From assembly GCF_023091745.1 (NCBI RefSeq), contig NC_068925.1, positions 1,736,001 to 1,800,000 of the forward strand: a stretch of 64,000 nt of DNA. The letters are read 5' to 3'. The notes beneath the pieces were generated by a model, which was given only the letters and a program-made list of their open reading frames with translations, was not told where the DNA came from and made no database searches. A program made the translations under genes and the position numbers. This stretch comes from Budorcas taxicolor (taxonomy: Eukaryota > Chordata > Mammalia > Artiodactyla > Bovidae). Position 1 is the stretch's first letter. Each line of letters starts with the position of its first letter. This document shows positions 35,101 to 45,300 of the stretch, one piece after another.

Positions 35101-35418
35101 CCTCTCGCCGTTCCTGTAGAGAGGGCCTCCTCTTGAGATGCGACGGGAACGCCGGGAACTCTTTCCCGACGAAGCAGGGAAAGGATCCCTCATCTCGAGC
35201 TACGAGGCGGAAACGGGGCTCCTCTGGATGTGGGAGTGACCCTCGTGATTCCTCTCGAGTGGAGACGGCTAGGTCGGGGAAATTCTTGATTTGCACCAAG
35301 GGTGTGAAGGACCCTATCGAAGTTCCAGAGGTGAGGTGTGATCAGCCTCGAGACGCCTCAGCGGAAAAGGGCCTCATCTCGCCTGGAGGGGAGAACCTCC
35401 TGGATTTTCTCGAGTTGC
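32104..35418. repeat. Second 2-unit higher-order repeat (1632 bp), about 2 copies
   Basis: The segment from mid U40 to the front of U42 recurs from mid U42 to the front of U44. Shared markers are GACCACAGG, CGTCTTGAGTGG, CCCGATCTG, GCCACCTGCC, GTGATTAGCC, CATCTCTCCTGG, GTCGGAGCC and CCAGGGAAGTC. Differences include T at 32763, absent from the later copy, and CTTCTTGATTT against CTGCTTGATTT near 34467. Units 31161-32103 just to the left (U39 and the front of U40) are a related pair sharing GAAGTGCCAG. Confidence 0.8.
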
Positions 35419-37580
35419 GCCAGGTCTTCTCGAGTTACGACGGGTACCTCAGGGACCCGCTCTGGTGGCCTCAGGAAAGGCCAGTCCCCATGCGAGTTGC
35501 TAGGGGTCCTCTCGGGATTCCTCTCCCGTCCATGCCGGGGCCTCAGTCCTTGTGTGGAGTCGGGGCCGGAACCTGAGGATTCCTCTCCAGTGTTGCCATG
35601 GATCTTGGGGTGCTTCTGAGTCTCCCCAGGGGAGTCAGGCCTCGTCTCGAGTGGGGGCATGCACGTGCGCTTTCCTCCCGAGCTGCAGCAGTAGTGTCAC
35701 GCTTCCTGTCACGTGGATCAAGGGATCTGTGGCTTTCCCTCGAGGCTGTCCCTCGAGGCTTTCCCACGAGGCTTTCCCACAGGGCTGTGCCACGTGCCAC
35801 CTTGGTGTGAGTCGATCCTCGGCGTGAAAGACGAGCCGGTGAAGGGAAAAGAGGTTCCTCTGGAATGGACTGAGACATCTGGGGGACTCTTGGAATGGTG
35901 GCACGACCCTGGAGTTCCTCTCGCCGTTCCTGTTGAGAGGGCCTCCTCTTGAGATGCGACGGGAACGCCGGGAACTCTTTCCCGACGAAGCAGGGAAAGG
36001 ATCCCTCATCTCGAGCTACGAGGCGGAAACGGGGCTCCTCTGGATGTGGGCGGGACCCACGTGATTCCGCTCGAATGGAGACGGGTAGGTCGGGGAACTT
36101 CTTGATTTGCACCAAGGGTGTGAAGGACCCTTTCGAAGTTCCAGAGGTGAGGTGTGATCAGCCTCGAGACGCCTCAGCGGAAATGGGCCTCATCTCGCCT
36201 GGAGGGGAGAACGTCCTGGATTCTCTCCAGTTGCGGCAGGTCTTCTCGAGTTACGACGGGGACCTCAGGGACCCACTCTTGTGGCCTCAGGAAAGGCCAG
36301 TCCCCATGCGAGTTGCTAAGGGACCTCTCGGGATTCCTCTCCCGTCCATGCCGGGGCCTCAGTCGTTGTGAGGAGTCGGGGCCGGAACCTGAGGATTCCT
36401 CTCCAGTGTTGCCATGGATCTTGGGGTGCTTCTGAGTCTCCCCAGGGGAGTCAGGCCTCCTCTCGAGTGGGGGCATGCACGTGCGCTTTCCTCCCGAGCT
36501 GCAGCAGTAGTGTCACGCTTCCTGTCACGTGGATCAAGGGATCTGTGGCTTTCCCTCGAGGCTGTCCCTCGAGGCTTTCCCACGAGGCTTTCCCACAGGG
36601 CTGTGCCACGTGCCACCTTGGTGTGAGTCGATCCTCGGCGTGAAAGACGAGCCGGTGAAGGGAAAAGAGGTTCCTCTGGAATGGACTGAGACATCTGGGG
36701 GACTCTTGGAATGGTGGCACGACCCTGGAGTTCCTCTCGCCGTTCCTGTTGAGAGGGCCTCCTCTTGAGATGCGACGGGAACGCCGGGAACTCTTTCCCG
36801 ACGAAGCAGGGAAAGGATCCCTCATCTCGAGCTACGAGGCGGAAACGGGGCTCCTCTGGATGTGGGCGGGACCCTCGTGATTCCTCTCGAGTGGAGACGG
36901 CTAGGTCGGGGAACTTCTTGATTTGCACCAAGGGTGTGAAGGACCCTTTCGAAGTTCCAGAGGTGAGGTGTGATCAGCCTCGAGACGCCTCAGCGGAAAT
37001 GGGCCTCATCTCGCCTGGAGGGGAGAACCTCCTGGATTTTCTCGAGTTGCGGCAGGTCTTCTCGAGTTACGACGGGGACCTCAGGGACCCGCTCTGGTGG
37101 CCTCAGGAAAGGCCAGTCCCCATGCGAGTTGCTAGGGGACCTCTCGGGATTCCTCTCCCGTCCATGCCGGGGCCTCAGTCCTTGTGTGGAGTCGGGGCCG
37201 GAACCTGAGGATACCTCTCCAGTGTTGCCATGGATCTTGGGGTGCTTCTGAGTCTCCCCAGGGGAGTCAGGCCTCGTCTTGAGTGGGGGCATGCACGTGC
37301 GCTTTCCTCCCGATCTGCAGCAGTAGTGTCACGCTTCCTGTCACGTGGATCAAGGGATCTGTGGCTTTCCCTCGAGGCTGTCCCTCGAGGCTTTCCCACG
37401 AGGCTTTCCCACAGGGCTGTGCCACCTGCCACCTTGGTGTGAGTCGATCCTCGGCGTGAAAGACGAGCCGGTGAAGGGAAAAGAGGTTCCTCTGGAATGG
37501 ACTGAGACATCTGGGGGACTCTTGGAATGGTGGCACGACCCTGGAGTTCCTCTCGCCGTTCCTGTTGAGAGGGCCTCCTC
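34317..37580. repeat. 4-unit higher-order repeat, first copy (A-B-C-D; U43-U46)
   Basis: A (34317) carries CTCAGAGGAAATGG and CCAGGGAAGTC. B (35133) carries GGGAAATTC, CCCTATCGAAG, GGAAAAGGGCC, TTGCGCCAGG, CGGGTACCTC and GGGGTCCTC. C (35949) carries CCGCTCGAATGG, GAACGTCCTGGATTC, GCTAAGGG and CAGTCGTTGTGAGG. D (36765) carries GGATACCTCTCC, CGTCTTGAGTGG, CCCGATCTG and GCCACCTGCC. The same A-B-C-D order returns at 40029. Confidence 0.8.
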
Positions 37581-38396
37581 TTGAGATGCGACGGGAACGC
37601 CGGGAACTCTTTCCCGACGAAGCAGGGAAAGGATCCCTCATCTTGAGCTACGAGGCGGAAACGGGGCTCCTCTGGATGTGGGCGGGACCCACGTGATTCC
37701 TCTCGAATGGAGACGGGTATGTCGGGGAACTTCTTGATTTGCACCAAGGGTGTGAAGGACCCTTTCGAAGTTCCAGAGGTGAGGTGTGATCAGCCTCGAG
37801 ACGCCTCAGAGGAAATGGGCCTCATCTCGCCTGGAGGGGAGAACCTCCTGGATTTTCTCGAGTTGCGCCAGGTCTTCTCGAGTTACGACGGGTACCTCAG
37901 GGACCCGCTCTGGTGGCCTCAGGAAAGGCCAGTCCCCATGCGAGTTGCTAGGGGTCCTCTCGGGATTCCTCTCCCGTCCATGCCGGGGCCTCAGTCCTTG
38001 TGTGGAGTCGGGGCCGGAACCTGAGGATTCCTCTCCAGTGTTGCCATGGATCTTGGGGTGCTTCTGAGTCTCCCCAGGGGAGTCAGGCCTCGTCTCGAGT
38101 GGGGGCATGCACGTGCGCTTTCCTCCCGAGCTGCAGCAGTAGTGTCACGCTTCCTGTCACGTGGATCAAGGGATCTGTGGCTTTCCCTCGAGGCTGTCCC
38201 TCGAGGCTTTCCCACGAGGCTTTCCCACAGGGCTGTGCCACGTGCCACCTTGGTGTGAGTCGATCCTCGGCGTGAAAGACGAGCCGGTGAAGGGAAAAGA
38301 GGTTCCTCTGGAATGGACTGAGACATCTGGGGGACTCTTGGAATGGTGGCACGACCCTGGAGTTCCTCTCGCCGTTCCTGTTGAGAGGGCCTCCTC
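37581..38396. repeat. Hybrid A/B satellite unit (U47)
   Basis: The front of this unit matches type A as in U50: CATCTTGAGC near 37640, GGGTATGTC, and CTCAGAGGAAATGG near 37805. From about 37866 it matches type B: TTGCGCCAGG, CGGGTACCTC and GGGGTCCTC. The last is shared with U44 but not U51. The junction lies between about 37812 and 37865. This is the expected product of an in-register unequal exchange between neighbouring A and B units, deleting one unit length. Confidence 0.8.
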
Positions 38397-40028
38397 TTGA
38401 GATGCGACGGGAACGCCGGGAACTCTTTCCCGACGAAGCAGGGAAAGGATCCCTCATCTCGAGCTACGAGGCGGAAACGGGGCTCCTCTGGATGTGGGCG
38501 GGACCCACGTGATTCCGCTCGAATGGAGACGGGTAGGTCGGGGAACTTCTTGATTTGCACCAAGGGTGTGAAGGACCCTTTCGAAGTTCCAGAGGTGAGG
38601 TGTGATCAGCCTCGAGACGCCTCAGCGGAAATGGGCCTCATCTCGCCTGGAGGGGAGAACGTCCTGGATTCTCTCCAGTTGCGGCAGGTCTTCTCGAGTT
38701 ACGACGGGGACCTCAGGGACCCACTCTTGTGGCCTCAGGAAAGGCCAGTCCCCATGCGAGTTGCTAAGGGACCTCTCGGGATTCCTCTCCCGTCCATGCC
38801 GGGGCCTCAGTCGTTGTGAGGAGTCGGGGCCGGAACCTGAGGATTCCTCTCCAGTGTTGCCATGGATCTTGGGGTGCTTCTGAGTCTCCCCAGGGGAGTC
38901 AGGCCTCCTCTCGAGTGGGGGCATGCACGTGCGCTTTCCTCCCGAGCTGCAGCAGTAGTGTCACGCTTCCTGTCACGTGGATCAAGGGATCTGTGGCTTT
39001 CCCTCGAGGCTGTCCCTCGAGGCTTTCCCACGAGGCTTTCCCACAGGGCTGTGCCACGTGCCACCTTGGTGTGAGTCGATCCTCGGCGTGAAAGACGAGC
39101 CGGTGAAGGGAAAAGAGGTTCCTCTGGAATGGACTGAGACATCTGGGGGACTCTTGGAATGGTGGCACGACCCTGGAGTTCCTCTCGCCGTTCCTGTTGA
39201 GAGGGCCTCCTCTTGAGATGCGACGGGAACGCCGGGAACTCTTTCCCGACGAAGCAGGGAAAGGATCCCTCATCTCGAGCTACGAGGCGGAAACGGGGCT
39301 CCTCTGGATGTGGGCGGGACCCACGTGATTCCTCTCGAGTGGAGACGGCTAGGTCGGGGAACTTCTTGATTTGCACCAAGGGTGTGAAGGACCCTTTCGA
39401 AGTTCCAGAGGTGAGGTGTGATCAGCCTCGAGACGCCTCAGCGGAAATGGGCCTCATCTCGCCTGGAGGGGAGAACCTCCTGGATTTTCTCGAGTTGCGG
39501 CAGGTCTTCTCGAGTTACGACGGGGACCACAGGGACCCGCTCTGGTGGCCTCAGGAAAGGCCAGTCCCCATGCGAGTTGCTAGGGGACCTCTCGGGATTC
39601 CTCTCCCGTCCATGCCGGGGCCTCAGTCCTTGTGTGGAGTCGGGGCCGGAACCTGAGGATACCTCTCCAGTGTTGCCATGGATCTTGGGGTGCTTCTGAG
39701 TCTCCCCAGGGGAGTCAGGCCTCGTCTTGAGTGGGGGCATGCACGTGCGCTTTCCTCCCGATCTGCAGCAGTAGTGTCACGCTTCCTGTCACGTGGATCA
39801 AGGGATCTGTGGCTTTCCCTCGAGGCTGTCCCTCGAGGCTTTCCCACGAGGCTTTCCCACAGGGCTGTGCCACCTGCCACCTTGGTGTGAGTCGATCCTC
39901 GGCGTGAAAGACGAGCCGGTGAAGGGAAAAGAGGTTCCTCTGGAATGGACTGAGACATCTGGGGGACTCTTGGAATGGTGGCACGACCCTGGAGTTCCTC
40001 TCGCCGTTCCTGTTGAGAGGGCCTCCTC
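37581..40028. repeat. 3-unit contracted copy of the 4-unit HOR (A/B-C-D; U47-U49)
   Basis: U48 (38397) and U49 (39213) match types C and D, but only one unit precedes them, and that unit is an A/B hybrid. The copy is therefore exactly one unit (816 bp) shorter than the flanking A-B-C-D copies. Confidence 0.8.
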
Positions 40029-43000
40029 TTGAGATGCGACGGGAACGCCGGGAACTCTTTCCCGACGAAGCAGGGAAAGGATCCCTCATCTTGAGCTACG
40101 AGGCGGAAACGGGGCTCCTCTGGATGTGGGCGGGACCCACGTGATTCCTCTCGAATGGAGACGGGTATGTCGGGGAACTTCTTGATTTGCACCAAGGGTG
40201 TGAAGGACCCTTTCGAAGTTCCAGAGGTGAGGTGTGATCAGCCTCGAGACGCCTCAGAGGAAATGGGCCTCATCTCGCCTGGAGGGGAGAACCTCCTGGA
40301 TTTTCTCGAGTTGCGGCAGGTCTTCTCGAGTTACGACGGGGACCTCAGGGACCCGCTCTGGTGGCCTCAGGAAAGGCCAGTCCCCATGCGAGTTGCTAGG
40401 GGACCTCTCGGGATTCCTCTCCCGTCCATGCCGGGGCCTCAGTCCTTGTGTGGAGTCGGAGCCGGAACCTGAGGATTCCTCTCCAGTGTTGCCATGGATC
40501 TTGGGGTGCTTCTGAGTCTCCCCAGGGAAGTCAGGCCTCGTCTCGAGTGGGGGCATGCACGTGCGCTTTCCTCCCGAGCTGCAGCAGTAGTGTCACGCTT
40601 CCTGTCACGTGGATCAAGGGATCTGTGGCTTTCCCTCGAGGCTGTCCCTCGAGGCTTTCCCACGAGGCTTTCCCACAGGGCTGTGCCACGTGCCACCTTG
40701 GTGTGAGTCGATCCTCGGCGTGAAAGACGAGCCGGTGAAGGGAAAAGAGGTTCCCCTGGAATGGACTGAGACATCTGGGGGACTCTTGGAATGGTGGCAC
40801 GACCCTGGAGTTCCTCTCGCCGTTCCTGTTGAGAGGGCCTCCTCTTGAGATGCGACGGGAACGCCGGGAACTCTTTCCCGACGAAGCAGGGAAAGGATCC
40901 CTCATCTCGAGCTACGAGGCGGAAACGGGGCTCCTCTGGATGTGGGCGGGACCCTCGTGATTCCTCTCGAGTGGAAACGGCTAGGTCGGGGAAATTCTTG
41001 ATTTGCACCAAGGGTGTGAAGGACCCTATCGAAGTTCCAGAGGTGAGGTGTGATCAGCCTCGAGACGCCTCAGCGGAAAAGGGCCTCATCTCGCCTGGAG
41101 GGGAGAACCTCCTGGATTTTCTCGAGTTGCGCCAGGTCTTCTCGAGTTACGACGGGTACCTCAGGGACCCGCTCTGGTGGCCTCAGGAAAGGCCAGTCCC
41201 CATGCGAGTTGCTAGGGGACCTCTCGGGATTCCTCTCCCGTCCATGCCGGGGCCTCAGTCCTTGTGTGGAGTCGGGGCCGGAACCTGAGGATTCCTCTCC
41301 AGTGTTGCCATGGATCTTGGGGTGCTTCTGAGTCTCCCCAGGGGAGTCAGGCCTCGTCTCGAGTGGGGGCATGCACGTGCGCTTTCCTCCCGAGCTGCAG
41401 CAGTAGTGTCACGCTTCCTGTCACGTGGATCAAGGGATCTGTGGCTTTCCCTCGAGGCTGTCCCTCGAGGCTTTCCCACGAGGCTTTCCCACAGGGCTGT
41501 GCCACGTGCCACCTTGGTGTGAGTCGATCCTCGGCGTGAAAGACGAGCCGGTGAAGGGAAAAGAGGTTCCTCTGGAATGGACTGAGACATCTGGGGGACT
41601 CTTGGAATGGTGGCACGACCCTGGAGTTCCTCTCGCCGTTCCTGTTGAGAGGGCCTCCTCTTGAGATGCGACGGGAACGCCGGGAACTCTTTCCCGACGA
41701 AGCAGGGAAAGGATCCCTCATCTCGAGCTACGAGGCGGAAACGGGGCTCCTCTGGATGTGGGCGGGACCCACGTGATTCCGCTCGAATGGAGACGGGTAG
41801 GTCGGGGAACTTCTTGATTTGCGCCAAGGGTGTGAAGGACCCTTTCGAAGTTCCAGAGGTGAGGTGTGATCAGCCTCGAGACGCCTCAGCGGAAATGGGC
41901 CTCATCTCGCCTGGAGGGGAGAACGTCCTGGATTCTCTCCAGTTGCGGCAGGTCTTCTCGAGTTACGACGGGGACCTCAGGGACCCACTCTTGTGGCCTC
42001 AGGAAAGGCCAGTCCCCATGCGAGTTGCTAAGGGACCTCTCGGGATTCCTCTCCCGTCCATGCCGGGGCCTCAGTCGTTGTGAGGAGTCGGGGCCGGAAC
42101 CTGAGGATTCCTCTCCAGTGTTGCCATGGATCTTGGGGTGCTTCTGAGTCTCCCCAGGGGAGTCAGGCCTCCTCTCGAGTGGGGGCATGCACGTGCGCTT
42201 TCCTCCCGAGCTGCAGCAGTAGTGTCACGCTTCCTGTCACGTGGATCAAGGGATCTGTGGCTTTCCCTCGAGGCTGTCCCTCGAGGCTTTCCCACGAGGC
42301 TTTCCCACAGGGCTGTGCCACGTGCCACCTTGGTGTGAGTCGATCCTCGGCGTGAAAGACGAGCCGGTGAAGGGAAAAGAGGTTCCTCTGGAATGGACTG
42401 AGACATCTGGGGGACTCTTGGAATGGTGGCACGACCCTGGAGTTCCTCTCGCCGTTCCTGTTGAGAGGGCCTCCTCTTGAGATGCGACGGGAACGCCGGG
42501 AACTCTTTCCCGACGAAGCAGGGAAAGGATCCCTCATCTCGAGCTACGAGGCGGAAACGGGGCTCCTCTGGATGTGGGCGGGACCCACGTGATTCCTCTC
42601 GAGTGGAGACGGCTAGGTCGGGGAACTTCTTGATTTGCACCAAGGGTGTGAAGGACCCTTTCGAAGTGCCAGAGGTGAGGTGTGATCAGCCTCGAGACGC
42701 CTCAGCGGAAATGGGCCTCATCTCGCCTGGAGGGGAGAACCTCCTGGATTTTCTCGAGTTGCGGCAGGTCTTCTCGAGTTACGACGGGGACCACAGGGAC
42801 CCGCTCTGGTGGCCTCAGGAAAGGCCAGTCCCCATGCGAGTTGCTAGGGGACCTCTCCGGATTCCTCTCCCGTCCATGCCGGGGCCTCAGTCCTTGTGTG
42901 GAGTCGGGGCCGGAACCTGAGGATACCTCTCCAGTGTTGCCATGGATCTTGGGGTGCTTCTGAGTCTCCCCAGGGGAGTCAGGCCTCGTCTTGAGTGGGG

Positions 43001-43292
43001 GCATGCACGTGCGCTTTCCTCCCGATCTGCAGCAGTAGTGTCACGCTTCCTGTCACGTGGATCAAGGGATCTGTGGCTTTCCCTCGAGGCTGTCCCTCGA
43101 GGCTTTCCCACGAGGCTTTCCCACAGGGCTGTGCCACCTGCCACCTTGGTGTGAGTCGATCCTCGGCGTGAAAGACGAGCCGGTGAAGGGAAAAGAGGTT
43201 CCTCTGGAATGGACTGAGACATCTGGGGGACTCTTGGAATGGTGGCACGACCCTGGAGTTCCTCTCGCCGTTCCTGTTGAGAGGGCCTCCTC
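40029..43292. repeat. 4-unit higher-order repeat, third copy (A-B-C-D; U50-U53)
   Basis: A is at 40029, B at 40845, C at 41661 and D at 42477, with the same markers as the first 4-unit copy. Private differences include GTGGAAACGG near 40972, TTTGCGCCAAGG near 41820, and CTCTCCGGATTCC near 42853. B here has GGGGACCTC where U44 and the hybrid U47 have GGGGTCCTC. Confidence 0.8.
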
Positions 43293-45300
43293 TTGAGATG
43301 CGACGGGAACGCCGGGAACTCTTTCCCGACGAAGCAGGGAAAGGATCCCTCATCTCGAGCTATGAGGCGGAAACGGGGCTCCTCTGGATGTGGGCGGGAC
43401 CCTCGTGATTCCTCTCGAGTGGAGACGGCTAGGTCGGGGAACTTCTTGATTTGCACCAAGGGTGTGAAGGACCCTTTCGAAGTTCCAGAGGTGAGGTGTG
43501 ATCAGCCTCGAGAAGCCTCAGCGGAAATGGGCCTCATCTCGCCTGGAGGGGAGAACCTCCTGGATTTTCTAGAGTTGCGGCAGGTCTTCTCGAGTTACGA
43601 TGGGGACTTCAGGGACCCGCTCTGGTGGCTTCAGGAAAGGCCAGTCCCCATGCGAGTTGCTAGGGGACCTCTCGGGATTCCTCTCCCGTCCATGCCGGGG
43701 CCTCAGTCCTTGTGTGGAGTCGGGGCCGGAACCTGAGGATTCCTCTCCAGTGTTGCCATGGATCTTGGGATGCTTCTGAGTCTCCCCAGGGGAGTCAGGC
43801 CTCGTCTCGAGTGGGGGCATGCACGTGCGCTTTCCTCCCGAGCTGCATCAGTAGTGTCACGCTTCCTGTCACGTGGATCAAGGGATCTGTGGCTTTCCCT
43901 CGAGGCTGTCCCTCGAGGCTTTCCCACGAGGCTTTCCCACAGGGCTGTGCCACGTGCCACCTTGGTGTGAGTCGATCCTCGGCGTGAAAGACGAGCCGGT
44001 GAAGGGAAAAGAGGTTCCTCTGGAATGGACTGAGACATCTGGGGGACTCTTGGAATGGTGGCACGACCCTGGAGTTCCTCTCGCCGTTCCTGTTGAGAGG
44101 GCCTCCTCTTGAGATGCGACGGGAACGCCGGGAACTCTTTCCCGACGAAGCAGGGAAAGGATCCCTCATCTCGAGCTACGAGGCGGAAACGGGGCTCCTC
44201 TGGATGTGGGCGGGACCCTCGTGATTCCTCTCGAGTGGAGACGGGTATGTCGGGGAACTTCTTGATTTGCACCAAGGGTGTGAAGGACCCTTTCGAAGTT
44301 CCAGAGGTGAGGTGTGATCAGCCTCGAGACGCCTCAGCGGAAATGGGCCTCATCTCGCCTGGAGGGGAGAACCTCCCTGATTTTCTCGTGTTGAGACAGG
44401 TCTTCTCGAGTTACGACGGGGACCTCAGGGACCCGCTCTGGTGGCCTCAGGAAAGGCCAGTCCCCATGCGAGTTGCTAGGGGACCTCTCGGGATTCCTCT
44501 CCCGTCCATGCCGGGGCCTCAGTGCTTGTGTGGAGTCGGGGCCGGAACCTGAGGATTCCTCTCCAGTGTTGCCATGGATCTTGGGGTGCTTCTGAGTCTC
44601 CCCAGGGGAGTCAGGCATCGTCTCGAGTGGGGGCATGCACGTGCGCTTTCCTCCCGAGCTGCAGCAGTAGTGTCACGCTTCCTGTCACGTGGATCAAGGG
44701 ATCTGTGGCTTTCCCTCGAGGCTGTCCCTCGAGACTTTCCCACGAGGCTTTCCCACAGGGCTGTGCCACGTGCCACCTTGGTGTGAGTCGATCCTCGGCG
44801 TGAAAGACGAGCCGGTGAAGGGAAAAGAGGTTCCTCTGGAATGGACTGAGACATCTGGGGGACTCTTGGAATGGTGGCACGACCCTGGAGTTCCTCTCGC
44901 CGGTCCTGTTGAGAGGGCCTCCTCTTGAGATGCGACGGGAACGCCGGGAACTCTTTCCCGAAGAAGCAGGGAAAGGATCCCTCATCTCGAGCTACGAGGC
45001 GGAAACGGGGCTCCTCTGGATGTGGGCGGGACCCTCGTGATTCCTCTCGAGTGGAGACGGCTAGGTCGGGGAACTTCTTGATTTGCACCAAGGGTGTGAA
45101 GGACCCTTTCGAAGTTCCAGAGGTGAGGTGTGATCAGCCTCGAGACGCCTCAGCGGAAATGGGCCTCATCTCGCCTGGAGGGGAGAACCTCCTGGATTTT
45201 CTCGAGTTGCGGCAGGTCTTCTCGAGTTACGACGGGGACCTCAGGGACCCGCTCTGGTGGACTCAGGAAAGGCCAGTCTCCATGCGAGTTGCTAGGGGAC
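43293..45300. repeat. Mixed satellite units with many private variants
   Basis: U54, U55 and the front of U56 fit no neighbouring HOR. Private changes include GCTATGAGG near 43361, CGAGAAGCC near 43510, TTTCTAGAG near 43566, GACTTCAGG near 43605, TGGCTTCAGG near 43626, TGCATCAG near 43845, ACCTCCCTGATT near 44371, TTGAGACAGG near 44391 and CGAAGAAGC near 44961. The density of private changes is higher than inside the HOR blocks, which suggests that these units have escaped recent homogenisation. Confidence 0.7.
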
